Source: JABGQS01 sp963674545
Lineage (GTDB): Bacteria > Bacillota > Clostridia > Christensenellales > SZUA-584
Direction: 5' to 3'
Length of the DNA stretch: 64,000 bases
NCBI GenBank assembly: GCA_963674545.2
Contig: CAXXFB010000001.1
Location: 1,984,001 to 2,048,000 of the forward strand
Shown piece by piece: positions 16,119 to 24,721 of the stretch. How positions within the stretch are numbered: position 1 is the stretch's first letter; every line of letters begins with the position of its first letter. The position numbers and the translations under genes are program-made. Under the pieces are notes generated by a model. The model was not told where the DNA came from. It saw only the letters and a list, made by a program, of their open reading frames with translations, and did no database searches.

Positions 16119-18146
16119 TTATGGATTAAGCAATTCTTTCGCAATATCAAACTTTACAGCGCCCTCTTCTGCAGGCGTATCAACCATAACAATGACCAGC
16201 CTCGGATAATAACCTTGCGTCCAATATCCTGCAAACCACGATATCTCCCTAGATTTGTCTTCGCCTATTTCCGCCGTGCCCGTCTTTCCCGCTATGTCCA
16301 CTCCGTTTATCTTTGCAAGATATCCCGTGCCGCTCTGAACCACTTCTTCAAGCATCGGCAGAAGTATGCTCAGCGAAGAACCGGATACAGCATCCTTCTT
16401 CCAGACTGTCGGTTCAAATGTTTGCGTCACATTATAATCTAGCCCGTCCGTCTGGCACGTCTGCTCGACAAGCCTTGGCTGCAGCATATCTCCGCTCCCG
16501 TTTGCAAACGCAGTATACATGCTGGCCATCTGTATAGGCGTTATCAGCAGTTCTCCCTGTCCATAACCCATTTCTGCAATACGCCGTCTATACAGCTCCG
16601 TAGATACCAGATTGGCCGATTTTACTGCAAGGTCAAATGGCACAGCTTCCTCAAAGCCTATATCGCTAAGATAGCCTATAAAGTCGTCTTCATCCAGCTG
16701 AAGCGCGGAATATGCAAAGAATATGTTATCCGAATGCACAAGTGCATTCTCCAGCATCAAAGGAGTCCCTGAATTGCCGACACGTGTTATCGGATCCCAT
16801 CCCCATCCTTCTTCATCCGGCAGCCACTTGTTATTTATTATAGTTCCGGTGAAAACAGTATCTACCGTTATAGCCCTCTCATCCAGAGCCACCGATGCCG
16901 TAAACGGTTTTATAACACTGCCGGGAGGATACAAACCTTGGGTAGCACGGTTAAAGAGAGGCTCTTTGCTCTCAGGCGCCTGGTAATATTCCCACATTTG
17001 CTGCGATATCCCGAATGTAAAAAGGTTATTGTCATACGAAGGATATGACGCCATAGCTTCAACATAGCCGGTCGATGCATCCAGTACGATAGCCACTCCT
17101 GTTTCCTCCGCTTCAATGTCAAGGAACTCGGAAAGCGCATCATAGGCTATTTTTTGCAGTTTCGGCTGTATGGTCAGCCGCAGGTCCTGTCCCTCCTCGC
17201 TCGGCTCAAGATAAAGAGTTCGGACGTTCTTGCCCCATTTGTCCTCTATGTAGACAATTCGTCCGTCCTTTCCGCGAAGAGTGCTCTCATACGAAGCCTC
17301 CAGCCCCGTTAGTCCTGCTCTGTCAGCGTCGGTATATCCTTCCGGTATGTCTTCTCCGATGTAATACCCTGTATATCCTATCATATGAGCCGTATACTCG
17401 CCCGTCGGGTAGTCCCTTATCGGTGTGTACAAGCCATCGTCTATACCAAGTCCGGGCACAGCCAGCAGCGCCTGCTTCTGCTCGTCCGTCAGCTCGCCGT
17501 CAAGATACGTCCCCAGCACTACTATCTGAACCCCGTCCTCCATCTCTTCGTTGAAAATGTCTATGACCTCGCTGCTGGTCATACCGTTCACAGGGCCAAC
17601 TGCCGCTGCAACCTGAGTTATATCCTGAACTTTTTCTGTGTCCATATAAAGAGTATCAGCATAAGCATTTGCCGCAAGAAGGCTGCCGTCTGCAGCAAAT
17701 ATCTCTCCCCGTGATGCATGAATAGTGCTCACCCTTACGCTTGAGCCTTCGCCCATTTCCGGGAATATAAGGCCGTAGTTCCACAGTACCATGTATTCGC
17801 CTTCTATCAGCCCTGTTTTTATGGTGAATCTGTCAGAAAAGTTCCCGTATTCGTTTGTATGATAAGTGATAAGGCAGGAAAACTCGCCGGATTCGTTCGG
17901 CCCGGCTATCGAATCTACAGACACTGAAGCTACGCCGATGCCGGTAAAGATGTCGGTATATTTTTTTACGAATGCTTCTTCGTCGATGTCGACAAGCGGC
18001 GAAGTATGCGCAAACATGGCAGCATAATCCATGCTGACCAGTTCGTCAAGATATGGCGATATATCGGCGGTGCTGCCCTCTTCATCAGCACACCCCGCAA
18101 ATGACAAAAGCATTATTATGCACAATATAATTGTGAGATATCTCAT
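16119..18146 (-). CDS. Class B penicillin-binding protein with MecA-like N-terminal domain
   Basis: 675 residues. The N-terminus is a lipoprotein signal (lipobox FAGC near 19). A NTF2-like MecA_N domain (about 25-130) follows, then a PBP dimerisation domain and a transpeptidase domain with SVIK (Ser410), SDN and KTG (near 620). It cross-links peptidoglycan outside the membrane. The domain order is that of low-affinity PBPs such as MecA/PBP2a and enterococcal PBP5, although beta-lactam affinity cannot be judged from sequence. GGAGG precedes the ATG. It heads a same-strand series running to 12686. Confidence 0.93.
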   Translation of the reverse strand: MRYLTIILCIIMLLSFAGCADEEGSTADISPYLDELVSMDYAAMFAHTSPLVDIDEEAFVKKYTDIFTGIGVASVSVDSIAGPNESGEFSCLITYHTNEYGNFSDRFTIKTGLIEGEYMVLWNYGLIFPEMGEGSSVRVSTIHASRGEIFAADGSLLAANAYADTLYMDTEKVQDITQVAAAVGPVNGMTSSEVIDIFNEEMEDGVQIVVLGTYLDGELTDEQKQALLAVPGLGIDDGLYTPIRDYPTGEYTAHMIGYTGYYIGEDIPEGYTDADRAGLTGLEASYESTLRGKDGRIVYIEDKWGKNVRTLYLEPSEEGQDLRLTIQPKLQKIAYDALSEFLDIEAEETGVAIVLDASTGYVEAMASYPSYDNNLFTFGISQQMWEYYQAPESKEPLFNRATQGLYPPGSVIKPFTASVALDERAITVDTVFTGTIINNKWLPDEEGWGWDPITRVGNSGTPLMLENALVHSDNIFFAYSALQLDEDDFIGYLSDIGFEEAVPFDLAVKSANLVSTELYRRRIAEMGYGQGELLITPIQMASMYTAFANGSGDMLQPRLVEQTCQTDGLDYNVTQTFEPTVWKKDAVSGSSLSILLPMLEEVVQSGTGYLAKINGVDIAGKTGTAEIGEDKSREISWFAGYWTQGYYPRLVIVMVDTPAEEGAVKFDIAKELLNP

Positions 18147-18381
18147 GGCTGCCTCCGATATGTCATTATACTATGAGGCGCTTTTTATGTACATAGGTGA
18201 ATTGTTAATGATTGGCACAAACAACAACCCCATCTGAACCTGCGCAGCAGAAACCCTGCAAGATTCATTAAAACGCTGACGTGAACAAACCATACGAGCG
18301 CATGCAGCATTCCCGGTGGCAAATGATGTATCCTAGTGATATAATAATATAGATGATATTTGTTGAAGGAGGCCAAGGTTA

Positions 18382-19221
18382 ATGCAAAGCAATATCCAAA
18401 ACGGCAAAGCCGCAAAACCTTTATACGGCATAAAGGGATGGCTTATAGTTTTCGTAGTGATGCTTATAATCAAGTTTATTATAACGCTCGTCCAAGGCGC
18501 TGCAACCGGTATAGATGTATTCCTCGCACTTGCTTCTCTTGCAATTAGTACCCTTATACTCGTGTTCCTTTTCAGGAAAAAAATAATCTTCAGGTTTCTA
18601 TTCGTTATACTCAGCGGGCTGGATCTTGGTTTTAGCCTCTCGCACATATTCGAAATGAACCCGCTTTACGAAATCGAATGGTACCCCGAATACATAGTTT
18701 TCTTTGTGATTTCTATTGTTTACATATCGTTTTTCATGATATACCTGTTTAATTCGAAAAGAGTAGAAAACACCTATCCGAAAAATTCAAAAACGCTGAG
18801 CGGCGCTTCATCAGCATTCCTTATATTTATGATAAGCTTTCTTGTCGTGAATATATTCAGCCTTGTCGAGACAGCTCTTTACACTGGCAGCAACATCATA
18901 CGCTTCAACCAGATGCCGTTCATATCCGCTCTGATGGCATATATCATCCCAATACTTCTCGGCGCTTTGATTATCCTGCGGTTATTTAAACGAAAAGCCT
19001 CACTAAGGCCTGCGTTTATCGCAATGATGATAGTCAATATCATTCTGCTCTTCATGGTGTTCAGCTATTTCGGCAGCAGTGCCTCATATCCGTACGAGCT
19101 TTATTCGAGCAGCATGCCTATGAACGTCAGCTTCCAGGCGCTGTATTCTCTAGGCAGTCTTATTGCATGGACGATAGTTATATATAGATCTAAAGGGATT
19201 AAAAACGATTTCGGAATATAA
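18382..19221 (+). CDS. DUF2569-like multispan membrane protein
   Basis: 279 residues with about eight hydrophobic segments and the DUF2569-like opening GIKGWLIVFVVML. It looks like two four-helix units, with similar Asn-Ser-Lys-Arg tails after each (LFNSKRVENTY near 133 and a basic end). AAGGAGG precedes the ATG, and an extended -10 (TGATATAAT) lies near 18340. Function unknown. It is divergent from the PBP gene; the 235 bp between them hold the two promoter regions and nothing else that I recognise. Confidence 0.65.
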   Translation: MQSNIQNGKAAKPLYGIKGWLIVFVVMLIIKFIITLVQGAATGIDVFLALASLAISTLILVFLFRKKIIFRFLFVILSGLDLGFSLSHIFEMNPLYEIEWYPEYIVFFVISIVYISFFMIYLFNSKRVENTYPKNSKTLSGASSAFLIFMISFLVVNIFSLVETALYTGSNIIRFNQMPFISALMAYIIPILLGALIILRLFKRKASLRPAFIAMMIVNIILLFMVFSYFGSSASYPYELYSSSMPMNVSFQALYSLGSLIAWTIVIYRSKGIKNDFGI

Positions 19222-19238
19222 AAACAAATAGATTGCAT

Positions 19239-19267
19239 AAAAAAGGCGGCCGGTCAGCCGCCTTTTT
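19239..19267. terminator. Bidirectional terminator
   Basis: AAAAAGGCGGC and GCCGCCTTTTT form a stem with a 6-nt loop. A and T runs flank both sides, so it ends both the plus-strand membrane protein gene and the minus-strand operon ending at 19276. Confidence 0.88.
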
Positions 19268-19275
19268 AAATAACG

Positions 19276-19743
19276 TTATTCGTTTTCCAGTCTCTTTATG
19301 ACTTTCTCTACCGCTTCTTTTATCTGGTCTCTTGTCTTGCGGTAGTCCTCAATAGGTTCTTTATAAGGGTCAAGTATATCGTACCCCTCCTCACCGGGAT
19401 ATCCTTCCACTCCCTGCGCAAACCCGAGAAGCGTGTGCATCTTTTCCTTCTCGTCCGGAGCCATAGCTTCCATCTCTTCAATGTGCTTTGCTTCCATCGC
19501 AAGGATTATATCGGCCCACTCAGCCAGCTCTTTGCTGAACTGTGTGGATTTATGCTTTTCTATATCAAGACCGATCTCTTTCATGACTTCTATCGCTTCC
19601 TGCGAAGCCGAGTCACCTTCACATGCGAACGTACCGGCCGATTTAAACTCTAAGCTGCTACTTCGATCTCCGATGTCGTCCGCAATTTCTTCTGCCATAG
19701 GGCTTCTGCATGTATTGCCTGCACATACAAAAAGAACGTTCAT
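19276..19743 (-). CDS. Low molecular weight protein tyrosine phosphatase (YwlE-like)
   Basis: 155 residues with the N-terminal CX5R active site (CAGNTCRSP) and the distal Asp-Pro motif (DILDPYKEP). Bacterial members dephosphorylate tyrosine; YwlE also acts on arginine phosphate. The first residues (MNVLFVCAGNTCRSPMAEEI) match the family. It is the last gene of an operon with Sua5, a common pairing in Firmicutes. A GAGGAGG site lies upstream of the ATG. Confidence 0.93.
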   Translation of the reverse strand: MNVLFVCAGNTCRSPMAEEIADDIGDRSSSLEFKSAGTFACEGDSASQEAIEVMKEIGLDIEKHKSTQFSKELAEWADIILAMEAKHIEEMEAMAPDEKEKMHTLLGFAQGVEGYPGEEGYDILDPYKEPIEDYRKTRDQIKEAVEKVIKRLENE

Positions 19744-19760
19744 TTAAAGTGTCAACCTCC

Positions 19761-20783
19761 TCAAACTTTAACTATATTATATGCCGATGCTTTATAAATG
19801 CGGTTCATCACCGCAAAACCTATTCCTTCTTTAGGCAGAGCTTCAAAGTATATACTCGAATATCCGTCTTCGTCAGCAGTTCTTAACAGTGTGTATAGCT
19901 TTTTTGCCGCTTCCTGCGGGCTGTAAAGGCTGCCTGTTATAACCAGATCCCTTTTACCGTAATACTTTTTATTCTCTCTGCTAGCCATTATAAGCGGCTT
20001 TTCACCCAGCTTAATATCCTTATCATACAGATATTTTGCAGATTCTGCAACAGAAATATGATTTCCTTCAATGACTGTCACTTTTGCATTGGGTGCATAG
20101 TGGCGGTATTTCATGCCGGGGGAAGCCGGTTTTTCTTCTTCGGCCTCTGAAAAAGCGTCCGCTATATCTACCTGTCCGATGCATTTCTCTATCATTTCTT
20201 TGGTGACAGCGCCCGGCCGCAGTATGATTGGCCTTCGTCTAGTTACGTCTATTACAGTAGATTCTACCCCAACGCTGCACTCCCCTGCATCAAGCACCAA
20301 AATATCTTCGGCTAAATCGTCTTGAACGTGCCGAGCGTTAGTTGGGCTGGGGCTGCCGGACCTGTTTGCGCTGGGCGCTGCAATCGGCAGATCCGCCGCA
20401 GAGATAAGGCTTAGTGCAGCGTCACTGTCCGGCATCCGTACGGCAATAGTATCAAGGCCTGCCGTAGCCGCACTGCCAAGTCCTTTTGCCGGCATAACTA
20501 TCGAAAGCGGGCCCGGCCAGAATTCTTCCGCCAGCATTCCTGCTTTCTTGTTTATCTGCGCTACCCGCTCGGCCATCGCTAGCCCGTTCACATGTACTAT
20601 TATAGGATTGTCCTGCGGACGCCCCTTAGCTTCGAATATCCTAGCAACCGCCTGGTCATCAAGCGCATTCGCTCCAAGGCCGTATACCGTTTCTGTAGGA
20701 AACGCAACAAGACCGCCGGATTTTATTATTCCGGCAGCCTTGTTAATCAGTTCTTTATAGTTTTGTTCCAAGTCTTCTATCAT
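19761..20783 (-). CDS. Threonylcarbamoyl-AMP synthase (Sua5/YwlC)
   Basis: 340 residues: an N-terminal YrdC domain (FPTETVYGLGANAL, KGRPQDNPIIVHV, SANRSGSPSPT) and a C-terminal Sua5 domain from about 215. It makes threonylcarbamoyl-AMP from threonine, bicarbonate and ATP for the t6A37 modification of ANN-decoding tRNAs. Length fits the long Sua5 type. It starts 15 bp after the UPF0280 gene and ends 17 bp before the LMW-PTP gene, so it shares an operon with the homocysteine genes. Confidence 0.95.
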   Translation of the reverse strand: MIEDLEQNYKELINKAAGIIKSGGLVAFPTETVYGLGANALDDQAVARIFEAKGRPQDNPIIVHVNGLAMAERVAQINKKAGMLAEEFWPGPLSIVMPAKGLGSAATAGLDTIAVRMPDSDAALSLISAADLPIAAPSANRSGSPSPTNARHVQDDLAEDILVLDAGECSVGVESTVIDVTRRRPIILRPGAVTKEMIEKCIGQVDIADAFSEAEEEKPASPGMKYRHYAPNAKVTVIEGNHISVAESAKYLYDKDIKLGEKPLIMASRENKKYYGKRDLVITGSLYSPQEAAKKLYTLLRTADEDGYSSIYFEALPKEGIGFAVMNRIYKASAYNIVKV

Positions 20784-20798
20784 TTTCTATAAGTCTTT

Positions 20799-21524
20799 TT
20801 ACAGGTTTACAAGCTCCAGGCCGCCTATTGCTCCGAAAGCATCGCCAACAACGGCAAGTGCACCTATCACGCCTTTGATACTATATATCAACTCCAGTGC
20901 CTTTTCAATGTCTCCGGCGCTCTTTATCTCGTTGCCGAGCCTCGTAGCACACGCATCGGCAAGGCATGCGTCATATGAAACGACCACTGCCGCATCCGCT
21001 TTGCCAAAGCTCAGCGAAGGCCCGACCGTTCCCGAAGACGTACACACTGCCATAGGGTCGTATGTATCAAGAGTTATCCCAAGCTTCATGCTAAGGCTGC
21101 TGTCTCCGGCATAGACTGCCACAGTAGACAGATCTCCCGTCCTAAGCCAAACATCGCCGCCGTTCTCTATTATAACCTTGTTTGAGTGTTCCAGCAAACG
21201 CCGTCCCACTTCCTTTGCAAACACGCCGGCAACAGCCGCCATCGGCCCCACTCCTGCACTCAGCGCTGCAAGGCACATGTCCTGCACCACCGGCGGCGCA
21301 TCGACTCCGGGGTCGATAGGCTCCAGCGATTCTGCAAACTCCTTGTGGCTGCTGATGTATTCGTCAAGAAAGCTCCTTAGCTCATACACTATGCTGTACG
21401 CTTTTTCACTGAGGTCTTTTTCTGCGCTTATCAGAAGCTCCGTTTCCTTATACGCCGTTTGCCAGCTTACAAGCTGCGTGCTTACAAGCCTGCGGTATTC
21501 GTTCCTGTCGTTATAACTCTTCAC
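20799..21524 (-). CDS. UPF0280 (COG2122) protein, sulfide-handling candidate
   Basis: 241 residues of the UPF0280/COG2122 family, structurally related to ApbE-like proteins. Recognisable are DPGVDAPPVVQDMCLA and AGVGPMAAVAGVFAKEVG, then ENGGDVWL. In Methanosarcina acetivorans the COG2122 protein MA1715 improves sulfide assimilation at low sulfide. Here the GTG start lies inside the end of the NIL-ferredoxin gene (14-bp overlap). A role in the same sulfide-to-homocysteine route is inferred from this linkage. Confidence 0.85.
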   Translation of the reverse strand: MKSYNDRNEYRRLVSTQLVSWQTAYKETELLISAEKDLSEKAYSIVYELRSFLDEYISSHKEFAESLEPIDPGVDAPPVVQDMCLAALSAGVGPMAAVAGVFAKEVGRRLLEHSNKVIIENGGDVWLRTGDLSTVAVYAGDSSLSMKLGITLDTYDPMAVCTSSGTVGPSLSFGKADAAVVVSYDACLADACATRLGNEIKSAGDIEKALELIYSIKGVIGALAVVGDAFGAIGGLELVNL

Positions 21525-21924
21525 TTAGCTTGATCGCCCTTGTAGGGCATGCTCTTACGCAGTGTCCGCACATGAGGCATTCTTCCATATCGAACTCAAG
21601 CTCCCATGTGTTCTGGTTCATAGTCAGCGCCTTTGAAGGGCAGACCGCCGTACAGGCTCCGCAGTGTACACACTGTTCTTCATAATGTATCAGGTTTTCT
21701 GTATAGAGCTTAACAGTAACATCGTGCTCTTTCAAGAACTCTATGCCTTTGTCTAAATCGTCCTCTTCGCCGGACATCTCCATAAGCATTTTGCCCTGCT
21801 TGCCCTGTGTTATGGATGCCTTAAGTATGTTACACGAAAGCCCCATTCTTACAAGACTAGTGATTATAGGTTTATCCGTGTTCTCCGGGGTGAATGAAAG
21901 CCCGATCTTAATAGTTTTCATCAT
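21511..21924 (-). CDS. NIL domain / 2x[4Fe-4S] ferredoxin fusion
   Basis: 137 residues. An N-terminal NIL domain (about 1-72, as found beside methionine transport ATPases) is followed by two CxxCxxCxxxCP motifs (CVHCGACTAVCP and CLMCGHCVRACP) for two 4Fe-4S clusters. The same fusion (MA1822 in Methanosarcina) works with a COG1900 protein in homocysteine synthesis. Its ATG overlaps the stop of the COG1900 gene by 4 bp. It probably delivers electrons for reductive sulfur insertion. Confidence 0.92.
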   Translation of the reverse strand: MMKTIKIGLSFTPENTDKPIITSLVRMGLSCNILKASITQGKQGKMLMEMSGEEDDLDKGIEFLKEHDVTVKLYTENLIHYEEQCVHCGACTAVCPSKALTMNQNTWELEFDMEECLMCGHCVRACPTRAIKLSEEL

Positions 21925-23081
21925 ATCCTCACCTCCGCATTAAGCGGTTTGAACTCCGGATTGAACGGCAGTTTATCCACCGGCTGCGTCATCACGAACT
22001 GTCCGCTTATTATTTTCTCTTTAAGCTCTGCGGCTATCTTTCTTGCCTTGAACAGGCTGGACATCGACGCTGTCTTGACCGTTTTTCCGCCAAGCTCTAT
22101 GCTGCCCGAGCGCAGCTGCGCATACGAAACACGCATCAAAGCTTCACGGCTTCTGGTGCTTACGCCGTAGTCCTGTACGTATGTATACAGCCTTTCATTA
22201 GGAACGGCAAGGTCTGCCATCATCTCTTCATCTATGACGGGAATAGGCACTCCCATTCCGATAAACAACGAAACGCCGTAGCCTTCGAAAGTCGCTGCTT
22301 TTATATATTCGCTCTTCATTCCCTTAAGGTCGCCAACTACGCTAATAGTATAGCCCTGATGATACATATCCCCGTTTTCGAGCTCTTTTATATTGTTGAC
22401 AGCCTGTGTGCCTTCAAACGCTACATATCCTTCTCCGCCGCACAGCAATATCTTTGTGCCTATGCCGATTGTGCGAAGTTTTGGGTCTTTTAGCAGCGGC
22501 GACATCTCGCCCGCTGTCGTATACGTAACATTACCCAGGTTTGGCAGAAGCGTTCCCATATAGGTACGCTTTATTTTATCCGAAGAATTCGTAGCCGCCG
22601 GGTAGTTCTGATAAGCGTTCCTAGGGCTGAATATATAAGCCTGATTTAGGTCGGCTAGCTTTACCTTTGTCCTTACCTCTTTTCCGATATAGCAGTCTGT
22701 GCCGGGCGAAGTCGCATGAAGCTCTACTTCTTTGCCGGCAATGAGGTCTTCAATGACGTGTGCCCCGCCGTACTCTATTCCTTGTGTGTTGCTGACTTGG
22801 GTTGCGCCGATGTATGTATCGACCGCAGCAAGCCCGCCGTATGCAGGAACGTCATTAAGGGTTATATCGCACATTCGGATTGGAGGATCGGTATGTCCGA
22901 AGTTAAGCATAGCGCCGGAAGAGCACATAGCACCGAATGTAGCCGCGGTAACCACGTCTATTTTCTTTGCGCATTCCTTAACACCCTGCTCTTTTGCCAT
23001 CTTCACCGCTTCTTCCGCAGTGACGACGACCGCCTTGCCCTGTTTTAGCTTTTCGTTTATTTCTCCAATCGTTTTTGGCAT
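21921..23081 (-). CDS. Homocysteine biosynthesis protein (HcyBio, COG1900/DUF39)
   Basis: 386 residues of the DUF39/COG1900 family; no C-terminal CBS domains are present. Cysteines at 53 (FGAMCSSG) and 130 (SPGTDCYIG) lie in conserved-looking segments, near positions reported as functional cysteines in the Methanosarcina protein. In that archaeon the family converts aspartate semialdehyde and sulfide to homocysteine through a persulfide. Here it is the first gene of a five-gene operon with NIL-ferredoxin and UPF0280. A short inverted repeat AGTGT-N6-ACACT (23121-23136) lies in the promoter area, where TTGTGC-N17-TAAAAT can be read. Confidence 0.93.
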   Translation of the reverse strand: MPKTIGEINEKLKQGKAVVVTAEEAVKMAKEQGVKECAKKIDVVTAATFGAMCSSGAMLNFGHTDPPIRMCDITLNDVPAYGGLAAVDTYIGATQVSNTQGIEYGGAHVIEDLIAGKEVELHATSPGTDCYIGKEVRTKVKLADLNQAYIFSPRNAYQNYPAATNSSDKIKRTYMGTLLPNLGNVTYTTAGEMSPLLKDPKLRTIGIGTKILLCGGEGYVAFEGTQAVNNIKELENGDMYHQGYTISVVGDLKGMKSEYIKAATFEGYGVSLFIGMGVPIPVIDEEMMADLAVPNERLYTYVQDYGVSTRSREALMRVSYAQLRSGSIELGGKTVKTASMSSLFKARKIAAELKEKIISGQFVMTQPVDKLPFNPEFKPLNAEVRI

Positions 23082-23329
23082 TATAATCCCTCCAATCGAA
23101 AATGCCTTTCGGTTTATAGTAGTGTTATTTTACACTTTTTTTGTCCACAGCACAACATAAATGAATCCTTTACAACACTATAAGACAATTTTAAGCAGAT
23201 TATTTATATATAATCATTCTTTCTGCAGTATTCTTCCCCGCTTTTGAAGAACATGGCCGCCGCTTTTCAACCATACATAGATATAGTATAATTTTAACAA
23301 ATATTTAAATGCAGGAGTTGATAAGATAA

Positions 23330-23944
23330 ATGAAGCGTGTTTTCAGTCAAACCCAGCTATACAGATTTTTATATTACTGTGAAATTACAAATGATATTGG
23401 CAAAAACATACTCGATTGCGGTGCAGGCGGAAGCTGCCCTCCGCTTGCTTTATTTCAGGATTTTGGTTATATAACACACGGAGTTGAAATAAGCAACTCT
23501 CAGATTGAAAAGGCACAGAAGTTCTTCCATGAAAACAGTATAGATATTGATATTGTAAAGGGCGATATCAGATTCCTGCCGCACAAAGACGAGTCCATGA
23601 GCTTTGCTTATTCTTATAACACTATTTTTCACATGTCGAAAGCAGACATAAGAAAAGCCGTTGACGAGATAAAAAGAGTCCTTGTCCCCGGCGGTTTATG
23701 TTTTATCAATTTTCTTTCGCTTGAAGACGGCGATTACGGCAAAGGCGAGCAGGCAGGAGAAGGTGAGTTCTTTCAAGATGAAGACAGTGAAAAAGTCATG
23801 CACACATACCATACAGAAGCAGAAGCAAACAAACTTTTTTCAGATATGAAAATACTCTATAAAGAAAACAGAGTTCTCCACAGAATATTTGAAAGCAGCA
23901 CGATAAAGCAAGGATACATAGACTATATAGCGCAGAAACAATAA
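23330..23944 (+). CDS. Class I SAM-dependent methyltransferase
   Basis: 204 residues with a methyltransferase fold: motif I ILDCGAGGSCPPL near residue 28, an acidic end of strand 2 (GVEISNSQIEKA), the FAYSYNTIFHM region and VPGGLCFINFLS. The target is unknown; the profile is of small-molecule methyltransferases. The gene and its convergent DinB neighbour are clearly richer in A and T than the surrounding operons. GGAG precedes the ATG. The 248 bp upstream hold the HcyBio promoter region and no other gene that I can see. Confidence 0.85.
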   Translation: MKRVFSQTQLYRFLYYCEITNDIGKNILDCGAGGSCPPLALFQDFGYITHGVEISNSQIEKAQKFFHENSIDIDIVKGDIRFLPHKDESMSFAYSYNTIFHMSKADIRKAVDEIKRVLVPGGLCFINFLSLEDGDYGKGEQAGEGEFFQDEDSEKVMHTYHTEAEANKLFSDMKILYKENRVLHRIFESSTIKQGYIDYIAQKQ

Positions 23945-24024
23945 TCTGTACCTGTTCTATTATAGAATTGCTTTTAGCCAGCCAAATACGATTAAATTAT
24001 GCCGCAATTGTTAAGTATATCTTT

Positions 24025-24507
24025 TTATTGTTTAGAATTTATCAGCTCATCAATTTCTTTTATATGAAGCTTTAAATGTCTTGGATAGTCTGTAACCATA
24101 TCTTCCAAAGTAATTCTGTCATTTACAGCCGAAATCCACTTATTATCCATACATTTTTCATCCACATTATTTATCACATGAACATAATGTATATTTGAAT
24201 ACTTTAATAGCTGAATCAAGTTAAACCAGTTTTCATTATTATAATTCTGTATTGCTATCCATTTATCATTTACACCTAAATTCGCATAATCAGGATATTT
24301 ACACGGGCTTTTCTGATACTGCAGATGAATAACTCTATGTGTATTATTTGAAGCCGAGTCAATCAAGTGTCCGGCAATTTGTTTTATATTTCTGTTTTGC
24401 TTATTCTTTCGGGTCGTTATGACTTCATCTTCCAGCTCCGACAGCGTTGAAACCAGCTCTTCAATCAAGCTTAGTATTTCTTGCCCAATTTCATTAAAAG
24501 AACGCAT
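24025..24507 (-). CDS. DinB-superfamily protein
   Basis: About 160 residues, predicted four-helix bundle of the DinB/YfiT type. Possible metal-ligand histidines are in AGHLIDSA near 45 and in PRHLKLHIKEID near the C-terminus. The ATG at 24507 is preferred to upstream starts because GGAGG lies 8 nt before it. Relatives are metal-dependent transferases that use thiol cofactors, but no function can be given here. AT-rich like its convergent neighbour. Confidence 0.75.
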   Translation of the reverse strand: MRSFNEIGQEILSLIEELVSTLSELEDEVITTRKNKQNRNIKQIAGHLIDSASNNTHRVIHLQYQKSPCKYPDYANLGVNDKWIAIQNYNNENWFNLIQLLKYSNIHYVHVINNVDEKCMDNKWISAVNDRITLEDMVTDYPRHLKLHIKEIDELINSKQ

Positions 24508-24663
24508 ACAATATTCCTCCAAATCAACATTTATATTATTCATTATATATTTCATATTTTTAATTGCAATATTTGTTAACATCCACTTTGCTATTCTTTT
24601 TAAAACTTTTTAATATATATTTGAGGGCAATAATCTATCGGCTATCCATATGTTTTAGTGTTG

Positions 24664-24693
24664 TTGCTTTTTCCCTGCCCCCTGCGCTATAAT
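24664..24693 (+). promoter_or_regulatory. ychF promoter
   Basis: TTGCTT (24664-24669) and TATAAT (24688-24693) separated by 18 bp; a GAGGT site precedes the ychF start. Confidence 0.6.
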
Positions 24694-24721
24694 ACAAACG
24701 AATAAACTTAGCGAGGTAATC

